Assembly: GCA_019119285.1 (NCBI GenBank)
Contig: DWXJ01000017.1
Coordinates: forward strand, 1 to 27,676
Origin: Merdimonas faecigallinarum
Lineage (GTDB): Bacteria; Bacillota; Clostridia; Lachnospirales; Lachnospiraceae
DNA length: 27,676 nucleotides
Direction: 5' to 3'
Part shown: positions 7,317 through 14,547 of the stretch, in pieces
How the letters are laid out: every line of letters begins with the position of its first letter
Position numbering within the stretch: position 1 is the stretch's first letter
The notes under the pieces: model-generated
Told to the model about the DNA's origin: nothing
What the model saw: only the letters and a program-made list of their open reading frames with translations
Databases searched by the model: none
Program-made: the position numbers and the translations under genes

Positions 7317-10300
7317 CTAATATGTCTGGAAGAACTGCTCCGCCAGTCTTTCCTCTTCTTCATATTCCAGCATCGCCAGATGTCTTGCCGCAGGCCCTAA
7401 ACACGCCATATCGTTAAGCTTTCCATACTTTCCTGCCCCTACGGCGCTTTTCCTGTTGTCCAGGATCTGTCTGTCCGTTGTCCGGCTCTTTTTGCCTCTG
7501 ATCTCCTGGAAATAGTAATTGACAGACTCGTCGCTGTAGAGGATAAACTGCTTCACATACAGGTTCTCATACACCGGCATCAGAACTTCTGTATGATACC
7601 CCAGTTCCTCTCTCTTTCCTTTCCGCACCTTGTAGAACAGCTTCACCCTGCTGCCCGGCGCGGCCTGATACTCGATCATAGACTTATCATGGAGCTGGAC
7701 CTCCCGGATCCATTCTTCCTTATACTGCAGATAAAACGGAAATACAATCTGCTTTTCACACATTTCCCGCAGCACCGCGTGGAGCACCTGTTCCACATCG
7801 GTCTGATAATCCTGGCCGGAATAAAACTTCAAAAGAGCGATCTTGCAGATATCCGGCAGATCCTCCTTCTTGTCACATTCATTGGCAATGATCTCAAAGA
7901 CGCTGCGCTCCAGTTTTCTTCCTCTGACCACATACTCCCTTGCCGCATAGGCAAGATACGCCTGCTTCAGCCGGAAGTATACATTTCCGGACAGATAATA
8001 GTCCTCAAAAACCTTTTCTTCCTCGAACAGATTTTCCGAGAAGACCATCTGTGTGATGATCCGTTCTCCCACCTTAAAGGCCGGGATCCCGTAATCCTGC
8101 AGCGCGTGCCACAACGCTTTCATATCTCTGGTGGCTCCGCAGAAATAATTGGACAGATACATCAAAGTGACTTTATCGTACTGCTGTCTTTTAAACAGTT
8201 CAAAGCACAGATAAGTCAGAAATTCATCCTCTTCATAGTTGTCCTCCCTGATCCTGCGGCTGCAGAGACGGAAGACGTCCCTTTCGTCAAAGAGTTCCAG
8301 GCCTTTTTCCCGGATATTTTCAAAACTCAGTTCTTCTTTTTCCCGCTCCCGTTCCCAGATTCCTTCGGACGCCGCATATTTCCGGCACATATCCAGGAAT
8401 CTCGGCTCATAGAATAACCGTCTGGTCTCATAGGCGATGGAATCCGTATAGTGTCTTCCTTCTATCGACTCCCATACGATACGGGATTCTTTATCGTAGA
8501 GGCAGATCACCGCCCCGTTCTTGGGATCATAAGGCACTCTCTGGCGGATCTGCCCGTCTTTTTCAATGACCAGCACGCAGTTCATGTTCTGCACCTTTGT
8601 CCGCACTTCATAGGCATAGCAGACGTCCCGCATGGCTTCCATGCGCTCCGCGTCCATTTCCTCTTCCGTACAGAACCGTTTATACAGGATCCTGAGAGAC
8701 TCTGTGATATGCCGCTTCAGAAGCTGATCCCAGGTAAATTCCACCATCTGCTCCCGGTAGCTTAAGTAAAGATCTCCCGCCTGTTCCTCATAGGTCACCA
8801 GGTTGGCGTACAAAAGCGCGGCCTTTTTATAATTCAGCGTATTGCCGTGCATAAAGTACAGAAGAATCGACTTTGGAAGCGGTCCTTTTACATTCTCCTC
8901 ATCCAGAGTCATCATATAATATTCATAAAGCTGCGCGATCTTAAGCTCTGCGTCCACCGCCCGCTGATACCACGCAAAATAACGCCCCTGGGTCTTATTT
9001 CCCTTGATCAGGAGAGTACAGATGGTATTGAGGATCATAGGCTCGCTGTACATCTTGTAAACCCGCTCCAGGATCCGGAACATCGGCTCATGGAACCGTT
9101 TTTGCTGGCTGACAAAGTTGGACACATAGAGCGCCAGTTCTTTGGTCATCAGCCGGTATTTGGAAGCAAAGTTCAGCACCTGCAGTTCAAATGGCCCAAG
9201 CTTCTTAAGAAGGGTCGGCTTTTCCTGATAACACAGATACGCCTCCAGGTAAAAGGATACGCTGTGGATCTCATATTCAAACTGCTGCTCTAATACTTCC
9301 AGCCTTTTGTAGGCATTTTTATATTTGGGATCCAGATTCAAAAGCATATATAAAAGCAGCCAGGAATCCTGATGCCTCATATAGGTTTTCCCGATCTCAT
9401 CCAGCACGCGCTCGATATGGTTGCCCTGTCCCCGCACCAGAGCCGTCAGATACAGGTAATAGCAGTTGGTGATGGGGTCTTTTCCGATGGCAAACCGGTT
9501 GTAATTGTAATTTTCCAGGATCCACTTTGCCTCCTCGGTCCGGTGTCCCAGAAGATAGATATTCGCCTGGTAAAGCTGGTACATCTCGCTTAACGGATCC
9601 AGTTTCCGCAGGGTGTTCATCTTTTCTACCGCGCCGTCCACCCAGGCGGATAAAGAGATCCGTCCCGCCACGTAGCTTACATACTCTTTCAGGATCTGCG
9701 CCTGTAAAAGTTCCGGCAGCCTCCGGTCCTCATTGTAGTCCTTCTGGTTCTGCAGTACCTCGATCTCATAGGTAAGCGTCTCATAAGGCGTGATAAACCG
9801 GAGCTTCCCGAAGTTGCGTCCGCCATGGAGATACTCCGGACGGATCAGATACTCCACTTCATGGGTATTGCCCACAAAGTCCTCGGTGCTGATTTCCGAC
9901 CTGCTGAGCCGGATAAAGGGTCCTTCCGCCTCGATCCGGATCGGCATATATCCCCAGGTGTTTTTCATCAGAGTGAGCGTTCCCTTCGCCGGTTCCTCCA
10001 CGTCCTCAAACAGCATTCCCTCACCGGGAAGCGTCAGGAAAATGCATTCTTTCTGCTTGATCCCTACCAGGAACTCTTCCATGGCCTGGTCTCCCAGGGA
10101 CCACTTGCGCATATTATCGTAGAGATAAAAGATCCGCTCATTTTCATATTTCAGGATCTCATAAAACTCCCTGGAACGGAACAACCTGCCCGCCTCGGAA
10201 AAATCTTTGATGGCAAGCTTGCGGAAGTCGTCGGTACTCTGCACCTTTCCATAAGAGGTCATCACATACGGCTTTTCAATAATGGCTGTAAAGGAAAGCT

Positions 10301-10613
10301 CGTATTCGCCTCCCGTGCAGACCACGGTAAACTTGCCTTCCTCCACATGTCCCGGCCGCAGTCCCCGTCCGTCATACGTAAACTCCACCTTTGCGGGATT
10401 CCCTTCAAATCCCTGGTCTTTAAAATGCACACGAAAAGAAGACGGGTACACCAGTCCCCGTATCGTTCCCTTCGTGTCTGCTTTCATGGTAAAACTTCCC
10501 CTGTATACTTCCCCTTCCCCGATTATGAGAACCAGATTTGTTTCATCAAATGTGACATCAGGTCGTATTAACTGAAAGTCTCCTTTAGAAAATTTCTGGA
10601 TTTTGTTCTTCAA
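7317..10613 (-). CDS. Large beta-domain plus helical-repeat protein of unknown function (DUF5717-like)
   Basis: A 1098-aa protein, first gene of the operon and, from memory, of the Lachnospiraceae family DUF5717. No signal peptide or membrane span is visible, so it is probably cytosolic. Residues about 15-115 and 190-288 form two similar beta-sandwich-like domains sharing an FxGN...VE(F/Y)...L..G...GK pattern. From about 300 to 900 the chain is helical with repeated aromatic/Leu/Tyr spacing typical of TPR/HEAT-like solenoids (for example LYQANIYLLGHRTEEAKWIL). The last 150 residues contain another beta-rich section. No usable ATG exists near the N-terminus. TTG at 10613 is preceded by AGCAGGTG with six-base spacing; a TTG at 10646 would lie about 12 bases from the predicted transcript start with no ribosome binding site. 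Function unknown. Confidence 0.88.
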   Translation of the reverse strand: MKNKIQKFSKGDFQLIRPDVTFDETNLVLIIGEGEVYRGSFTMKADTKGTIRGLVYPSSFRVHFKDQGFEGNPAKVEFTYDGRGLRPGHVEEGKFTVVCTGGEYELSFTAIIEKPYVMTSYGKVQSTDDFRKLAIKDFSEAGRLFRSREFYEILKYENERIFYLYDNMRKWSLGDQAMEEFLVGIKQKECIFLTLPGEGMLFEDVEEPAKGTLTLMKNTWGYMPIRIEAEGPFIRLSRSEISTEDFVGNTHEVEYLIRPEYLHGGRNFGKLRFITPYETLTYEIEVLQNQKDYNEDRRLPELLQAQILKEYVSYVAGRISLSAWVDGAVEKMNTLRKLDPLSEMYQLYQANIYLLGHRTEEAKWILENYNYNRFAIGKDPITNCYYLYLTALVRGQGNHIERVLDEIGKTYMRHQDSWLLLYMLLNLDPKYKNAYKRLEVLEQQFEYEIHSVSFYLEAYLCYQEKPTLLKKLGPFELQVLNFASKYRLMTKELALYVSNFVSQQKRFHEPMFRILERVYKMYSEPMILNTICTLLIKGNKTQGRYFAWYQRAVDAELKIAQLYEYYMMTLDEENVKGPLPKSILLYFMHGNTLNYKKAALLYANLVTYEEQAGDLYLSYREQMVEFTWDQLLKRHITESLRILYKRFCTEEEMDAERMEAMRDVCYAYEVRTKVQNMNCVLVIEKDGQIRQRVPYDPKNGAVICLYDKESRIVWESIEGRHYTDSIAYETRRLFYEPRFLDMCRKYAASEGIWEREREKEELSFENIREKGLELFDERDVFRLCSRRIREDNYEEDEFLTYLCFELFKRQQYDKVTLMYLSNYFCGATRDMKALWHALQDYGIPAFKVGERIITQMVFSENLFEEEKVFEDYYLSGNVYFRLKQAYLAYAAREYVVRGRKLERSVFEIIANECDKKEDLPDICKIALLKFYSGQDYQTDVEQVLHAVLREMCEKQIVFPFYLQYKEEWIREVQLHDKSMIEYQAAPGSRVKLFYKVRKGKREELGYHTEVLMPVYENLYVKQFILYSDESVNYYFQEIRGKKSRTTDRQILDNRKSAVGAGKYGKLNDMACLGPAARHLAMLEYEEEERLAEQFFQTY

Positions 10614-10619
10614 GTCTGA

Positions 10620-10627
10620 CACCTGCT
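10620..10627 (-). promoter_or_regulatory. Ribosome binding site fixing a TTG start for the 1098-aa protein
   Basis: AGCAGGTG on the minus strand matches AGGAGGTG at seven of eight bases and lies six bases from the TTG at 10613. The alternative TTG at 10646 has no such site, so the shorter form is preferred. Confidence 0.6.
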
Positions 10628-10664
10628 TCTTTCGTTTGTTTTTCAAAAAACATACATATACTAA

Positions 10665-10694
10665 ATTATAGCATTGTTTGCGCAGCTATGGCAA
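10665..10694 (-). promoter_or_regulatory. Sigma-A promoter of the three-gene unknown operon
   Basis: Minus strand -35 TTGCCA (10689-10694), 18-base spacer, extended -10 TGCTATAAT with core TATAAT at 10665-10670. It is near consensus and would start transcription around 10658. It separates the operon from the MarR gene upstream. The rest of the 140-base gap holds only a short GC palindrome near 10734-10745. Confidence 0.85.
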
Positions 10695-10753
10695 TGCCGG
10701 ACACAGAATTTATTTACGGAAATTATGGAAAATCCGCGTCCGCGGCCGGTCTG

Positions 10754-11185
10754 TCAGGGCTCTGACACATTATAGAGAACCTTCTCCAGTAATTTTGTCA
10801 GAGATTCCTTCTCTTTTCTGGTCATGCCAAGGGTCAGGCTGCGGTCGATCTTCTTACGGTCCGCTTCCATTCTCCTCTGGATATCATACGCTTTTTCGGT
10901 CAGATAAACATTTTTGCACCGCCTGTCCTTGTTGCTTGGCACCACAAGGATAAACCCCTTCTCATCCAGCCTTTTGAGAAGTCCTGTCACAGTCGGGTTT
11001 TTCAGGCAGAGGGCTTTTTCTATATCTTTCTGGTTTACTTCTTCTTTTCTGCTGTTGAAAAGATAGTCCAGCACTGCGCACTGGGAAGATGTAACGCCCA
11101 GCCTGCGCAGCCGGTTGTTAAAATCCTTTTCATATACATGGTTGATCTGATTGATCAGAAACCCCACCGGCATCTGTTCCTTCAT
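10754..11185 (-). CDS. MarR-family transcriptional regulator
   Basis: A 143-aa winged-helix DNA-binding protein, expected to act as a dimer. The helix-turn-helix spans about residues 33-75 (VTSSQCAVLDYL, then VNQKDIEKALCLKNPTVTGLLKRLDEKG), followed by the wing VPSNKDRRCKNVYLT at 82-96 with the D-(K/D)RR pattern typical of MarR. The C-terminal helix would form the dimer interface. The ATG at 11185 is eight bases after GGGGAGG; longer forms lack a site. It lies downstream of tRNA-Gly and its terminator and upstream of the unknown operon, which has its own promoter, so co-transcription is uncertain. The ligand and regulated genes are not visible. A 4-Cys or metal-binding site is not seen. Confidence 0.92.
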   Translation of the reverse strand: MKEQMPVGFLINQINHVYEKDFNNRLRRLGVTSSQCAVLDYLFNSRKEEVNQKDIEKALCLKNPTVTGLLKRLDEKGFILVVPSNKDRRCKNVYLTEKAYDIQRRMEADRKKIDRSLTLGMTRKEKESLTKLLEKVLYNVSEP

Positions 11186-11213
11186 CGCCTGTACCTCCCC
11201 TTTTCTTTTCATC

Positions 11214-11233
11214 AGTATAACACGGGTGTATAC
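11214..11233 (-). promoter_or_regulatory. Possible MarR operator over the -10 box of its own gene
   Basis: GTATAACAC-GGG-TGTATAC is an imperfect 19-base palindrome (11215-11233; GTAT/ATAC and ACAC/GTGT arms, one bulged A). On the minus strand it contains TATACT (11214-11219), a likely -10 box; no good -35 box is visible at 17 bases. MarR proteins typically bind such palindromes and repress themselves, so autoregulation is plausible but unproven. Confidence 0.35.
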
Positions 11234-11262
11234 AAAAAAAGAATCTTCTCAACAGAAGATTC
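11234..11262 (-). terminator. Rho-independent terminator after tRNA-Gly
   Basis: A 9-bp perfect stem (GAATCTTCT / AGAAGATTC, 11241-11249 with 11254-11262) has a four-base loop and is followed by seven U residues on the minus strand. It begins about 10 bases after the tRNA 3' end. It probably also ends the transcript reading through from aspS. Confidence 0.9.
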
Positions 11263-11271
11263 CTTTTTCAG

Positions 11272-11344
11272 AGCGACAGACGGGGCTCGAACCCGCGACC
11301 CCGACCTTGGCAAGGTCGTACTCTACCAACTGAGCCACTGTCGC
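11272..11344 (-). tRNA. tRNA-Gly (anticodon GCC)
   Basis: A 73-base cloverleaf. Acceptor arms GCGACAG and CTGTCGC pair fully, the D-stem is GCTC/GAGT, the anticodon stem CGACC/GGTCG holds loop TTGCCAA (anticodon GCC), and the T-arm is GCGGG-TTCGAGC-CCCGT. The discriminator base is U, as usual for bacterial tRNA-Gly. CCA is not encoded. It has its own promoter and terminator. Confidence 0.97.
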
Positions 11345-11350
11345 ATATCT

Positions 11351-11382
11351 AGTAGTTACTGTTCATCAGAACAATAACTACT
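11351..11382 (-). repeat. 32-base interrupted palindrome between the tRNA-Gly promoter and the tRNA
   Basis: Arms AGTAGTTA/TAACTACT (8 bp) and TGTTC/GAACA (5 bp), separated by one mismatch, enclose a four-base loop. One end overlaps the -10 box. A transcript from the tRNA promoter would start inside it, so only readthrough RNA from aspS could fold the whole hairpin. It has no T run and is unlikely to be a terminator. Confidence 0.7.
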
Positions 11383-11408
11383 ATACTATAGGTTATTAGA
11401 AATGTCAA
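11380..11408 (-). promoter_or_regulatory. Sigma-A promoter of tRNA-Gly
   Basis: Minus strand -35 TTGACA (perfect, 11403-11408), 17-base spacer, -10 TATAGT (11380-11385). It lies in the short gap after aspS and about 36 bases before the mature tRNA. Confidence 0.85.
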
Positions 11409-11426
11409 CAACTTTTTTTCATTTTT

Positions 11427-13238
11427 TTATAAGCTTTTTTCATCCGCAGTTTTCTCTTCTTTTTTCACCAGAAGTCCCAGCTCTTCCAGCTGCTTCTGAT
11501 CTGCCGGAGTAGGCGCTTCTGTCATCAGGCAGGAGGCGTCTTTTACCTTCGGGAATGCGATCACGTCACGGATGCTTTCCTGACCGGCCATCAGCATGAC
11601 CAGACGGTCCAGTCCGTAAGCAAGCCCTGCATGCGGAGGAACACCATACTTAAAGGCGTCCAGAAGGAAGCAGAACTGGCTGTATGCCTGTTCCTTTGTA
11701 AATCCCAGCACCTCAAACATTTTTTCCTGTACATCGTCCTGGTGGATCCGGACGCTTCCTCCTCCGATCTCATTGCCGTTCAGGACGATATCGTAAGCCT
11801 TTGCCCTGACTTTTCCAGAATCTGTATCGATCAGCGGCAGATCTTCCTCCATCGGCATGGTAAACGGATGATGCATGGCCACATACCGGTTCTGCTCCTC
11901 GCTCCATTCCAGAAGGGGAAATTCTGTGATCCAGACAAAGCAAAAGGCATTCTTGTCAAAAAGTTCCAGCTGCTTTCCAAGCTCTACTCTCAAAGCTCCC
12001 AGAGAGTCCCAGACTACTTTCTGCTTATCTGCCGCAAACAAAAGAAGATCCCCCGGCTCTCCGTCCATGGCACGGATCAGAGATGCCATCTCTTCTTCTG
12101 TCATGAATTTTGCAAAGGAAGATTTCACGCTTCCGTCTTCCTGGATCGCTGCGTAGGCCAGTCCTTTTGCGCCATAATCCTTTACAAAAGCGGTCAGTTT
12201 ATCGATCTTCTTTCTTGGCATAGCGCCCTGCCCCTTTACATTCAGGCCGCGCACGGTCCCTCCCTGATCCAGAGCGCCGGTAAACACGCCAAATCCACAG
12301 TCTTTCACCACGTCGGACACATCGGTAAGCTCCATGCCAAAGCGAAGGTCCGGTTTGTCGGAGCCAAAACGGTCCATGGCTTCCTGCCAGGTCATGCGCC
12401 GGATGGGCAGCTGCACTTCTATCCCCAGCACCTCCCGGAAAAGCCTGGAGAGATATCTTTCATTGACTTCGATCACGTCATCTACATCCACAAAGGAAAG
12501 TTCCATATCGATCTGCGTAAATTCCGGCTGACGGTCCGCTCTTAGATCTTCATCCCTAAAGCATCTGGCGATTTGAATATAGCGGTCCATTCCCGCGCAC
12601 ATCAGAAGCTGCTTATATAACTGCGGAGACTGGGGAAGGCCGTAAAAACATCCCGGATGGATCCGGCTTGGCACCAGGTAATCTCTGGCTCCTTCCGGTG
12701 TGGTCTTTCCAAGCATGGGAGTCTCTACCTCCAGAAATCCCTCTTCCGCAAAAAACTGGCGCGTCAAAGTCATCACCCGGCTTTTCAGCATCAGGTTTCT
12801 TTGAAGATCCGGTCTTCTAAGGTCCAGATAGCGGTATTTCAGACGTACCTCTTCCCTGGTCTTGGTATGTTCCTCGATCGGAAACGGCGGCGTCTGGGAC
12901 TCGGACAGAACACGGAGCCCCTCGGGAATGATCTCAATCTCCCCGGTGGCGAGACTTTCATTGACAGCGCCGGAGCGTTTTTCCACGGTTCCGGTTACTG
13001 CCACTACATATTCCGCACGAAGCTTTGCCGCTTTTTCCAGCAGACCTGCCTCTGTCTTTCCTTCCTCAAAAACCACCTGGATCACTCCGGAACGGTCTCT
13101 GACATCTACAAACACCAGGCCGCCTTTGTTCCGGTTCTTCTGCACCCATCCCATCACCGTAACCTGTTGTCCTTCCAACGCTGCGGTAAGTTCTCCGCAG
13201 CGGTGCGTTCTCTTTAAGCCCTGCATTGATTCTGCCAT
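11427..13238 (-). CDS. aspS: Aspartyl-tRNA synthetase
   Basis: A class II synthetase that charges tRNA-Asp. The 603 residues match the bacterial form with an inserted GAD domain. The N-terminal OB-fold anticodon-binding domain (GMVQKNRNKGGLVFVDVRDRSG-like) is followed by motif 2 ARCFRDEDLRADRQPEFTQIDME near 225-247, the GAD insertion around 310-420, and motif 3 GLAYGLDRLVMLM near 545-560. It cannot be decided here whether the enzyme discriminates tRNA-Asp from tRNA-Asn. It is the last protein gene of the apt-aspS run, 43 bases after hisS, with no T-box leader. No terminator hairpin follows its stop, so its transcript probably runs into tRNA-Gly. A GAGGA element lies about 11 bases before the ATG. 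Confidence 0.96.
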   Translation of the reverse strand: MAESMQGLKRTHRCGELTAALEGQQVTVMGWVQKNRNKGGLVFVDVRDRSGVIQVVFEEGKTEAGLLEKAAKLRAEYVVAVTGTVEKRSGAVNESLATGEIEIIPEGLRVLSESQTPPFPIEEHTKTREEVRLKYRYLDLRRPDLQRNLMLKSRVMTLTRQFFAEEGFLEVETPMLGKTTPEGARDYLVPSRIHPGCFYGLPQSPQLYKQLLMCAGMDRYIQIARCFRDEDLRADRQPEFTQIDMELSFVDVDDVIEVNERYLSRLFREVLGIEVQLPIRRMTWQEAMDRFGSDKPDLRFGMELTDVSDVVKDCGFGVFTGALDQGGTVRGLNVKGQGAMPRKKIDKLTAFVKDYGAKGLAYAAIQEDGSVKSSFAKFMTEEEMASLIRAMDGEPGDLLLFAADKQKVVWDSLGALRVELGKQLELFDKNAFCFVWITEFPLLEWSEEQNRYVAMHHPFTMPMEEDLPLIDTDSGKVRAKAYDIVLNGNEIGGGSVRIHQDDVQEKMFEVLGFTKEQAYSQFCFLLDAFKYGVPPHAGLAYGLDRLVMLMAGQESIRDVIAFPKVKDASCLMTEAPTPADQKQLEELGLLVKKEEKTADEKSL

Positions 13239-13281
13239 TTCTGCTGTATCCTCTCTTTCCTGATTCTCTTATTCCCTTTTC

Positions 13282-14547
13282 TTACAGCTTATCTATGGAA
13301 TCCGGATAACAGTCGATGATCTGCCCGTATCCTTCCTTCGCAAGCTGTTCCTTCTGAAACTTTTTATTTTTCTTCATCTGGGCGATCAGCACCTGTTCGC
13401 CTTTTGCCCGATCTTCTTTTGCCTTTTCCAGCACCTTAAGAAGCGCGCTTCCCGGAAGCTTCTTGTCCAGCAGGTATGCCTTTTTCTCCTGGTTCCCCGG
13501 AACCTGATATCCGCTTTCCAGAAGCAGCATCACAATCCGCTCAAATCCGATGGAAAATCCACAGGCCGGCGTATCCTGCCCGGTAAACTTCCCGATCATT
13601 TTATCGTAACGGCCGCCTCCTGCTACAGAACCGCCGTACTCGTCCATCCGGATCTCAAAGATCGTGCCCGTATAGTAGGACTGCCCTCTGACCATCGTAG
13701 GATCAAACCGGACAGAAAATTCGCACTCTTTTGCCGCTTCCACACTGGAAATGATCTGTTCCATGCTTTCCGCTGTCTCATCACTTAAGAAACCGCCCAG
13801 CTTTTCCTTCAGATAGCGGATGCCGGACACATCTCCCGGAGTCTCGTCGAAAAGTCCCAGATACTGATCTACAGCCTGCTTGTCATATCCCATTTCCTCA
13901 AGTTCTTTTGCCACGCCGTCCCGGCCGATCTTATCCATCTTGTCCAGTATGATGAAAACCTCGTCATAGTCGTCCTCTTTAAAACCACTATAGGCAGCCA
14001 TTGCCTTCAGGATATTCCGGTCATTGATGCAGACCGTAAACCCGCTAAACCGGATCTTTCCAAGAACCGCCGTAGTGGCAAGGATCAGTTCGATCTCAGC
14101 AAGGTTGCTTCCCTCTCCCAGGATATCAATATCACACTGGGTAAACTGGCGGAATCTTCCCCTCTGGGGACGGTCCGCTCTCCATACGCTTCCAATCTGA
14201 AGCGCCTTAAAAGGAGAAGGCAGTTCATTGGCATGATTGGAATAATACCTGGCCAGAGGAACGGTAAGATCATAGCGAAGACCGCTGTCCGCCAGATCGT
14301 TTTCCTCTTTTGCCCCGGCAATCTTCAGCTTCTCTCCTCTTTTCATGATCTTAAAGATCAGTTTCTCATTATCTCCGCCCTGTTTGCTGCAAAGATTCTC
14401 AATATGCTCTACGCAGGGCGTCTCCATAGACTGAAATCCGTAACTTCTGTAGGTCTCTTTGATCAGTCCGATCAGGTAATCCCGGATCTCCATTTCCTGT
14501 GGAAGGATATCTTTCATCCCTGTTACGGGCTTTTTCTTTAATGCCAT
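13282..14547 (-). CDS. hisS: Histidyl-tRNA synthetase, non-canonical type
   Basis: A class II synthetase attaching histidine to tRNA-His; 421 aa. Motif 2 reads GSVWRADRPQRGRFRQFTQCDIDILG (119-144), the histidine-specific region VRGQSYYTGTIFEI is at 286-299, and motif 3 CGFSIGFERIVML at 329-341. The QCDIDILG ending and GQS in place of the usual GLD differ from standard Firmicutes enzymes. The C-terminal domain (about 350-421) is short and divergent, ending in a KKNKKFQKEQLAKEGY stretch, where a normal anticodon-binding domain would be. The start is ATG at 14547, seven bases after AAAGGAG; an ATG two codons earlier is too close to that site. The start overlaps the end of hemZ by 10 bases, implying translational coupling. 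Confidence 0.93.
   Translation of the reverse strand: MALKKKPVTGMKDILPQEMEIRDYLIGLIKETYRSYGFQSMETPCVEHIENLCSKQGGDNEKLIFKIMKRGEKLKIAGAKEENDLADSGLRYDLTVPLARYYSNHANELPSPFKALQIGSVWRADRPQRGRFRQFTQCDIDILGEGSNLAEIELILATTAVLGKIRFSGFTVCINDRNILKAMAAYSGFKEDDYDEVFIILDKMDKIGRDGVAKELEEMGYDKQAVDQYLGLFDETPGDVSGIRYLKEKLGGFLSDETAESMEQIISSVEAAKECEFSVRFDPTMVRGQSYYTGTIFEIRMDEYGGSVAGGGRYDKMIGKFTGQDTPACGFSIGFERIVMLLLESGYQVPGNQEKKAYLLDKKLPGSALLKVLEKAKEDRAKGEQVLIAQMKKNKKFQKEQLAKEGYGQIIDCYPDSIDKL

Noticed and set aside
7593..8417. Plus-strand frame of 274 codons opposite the large operon protein
   Set aside because: It has no ribosome binding site or recognisable domain and overlaps fully the 1098-aa gene, which has a promoter, a ribosome binding site and conserved neighbours.
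10734..10767. Terminator after the MarR gene
   Set aside because: There is a six-base stem over the stop codon (TGTCAG/CTGACA) and a GC palindrome CCGCG-TC-CGCGG, but neither is followed by a convincing U tract.
13239..13281. T-box leader before aspS or hisS
   Set aside because: The gaps (43 bases before aspS, and an overlap before hisS) are too short, and no T-box sequence or specifier stem is present.
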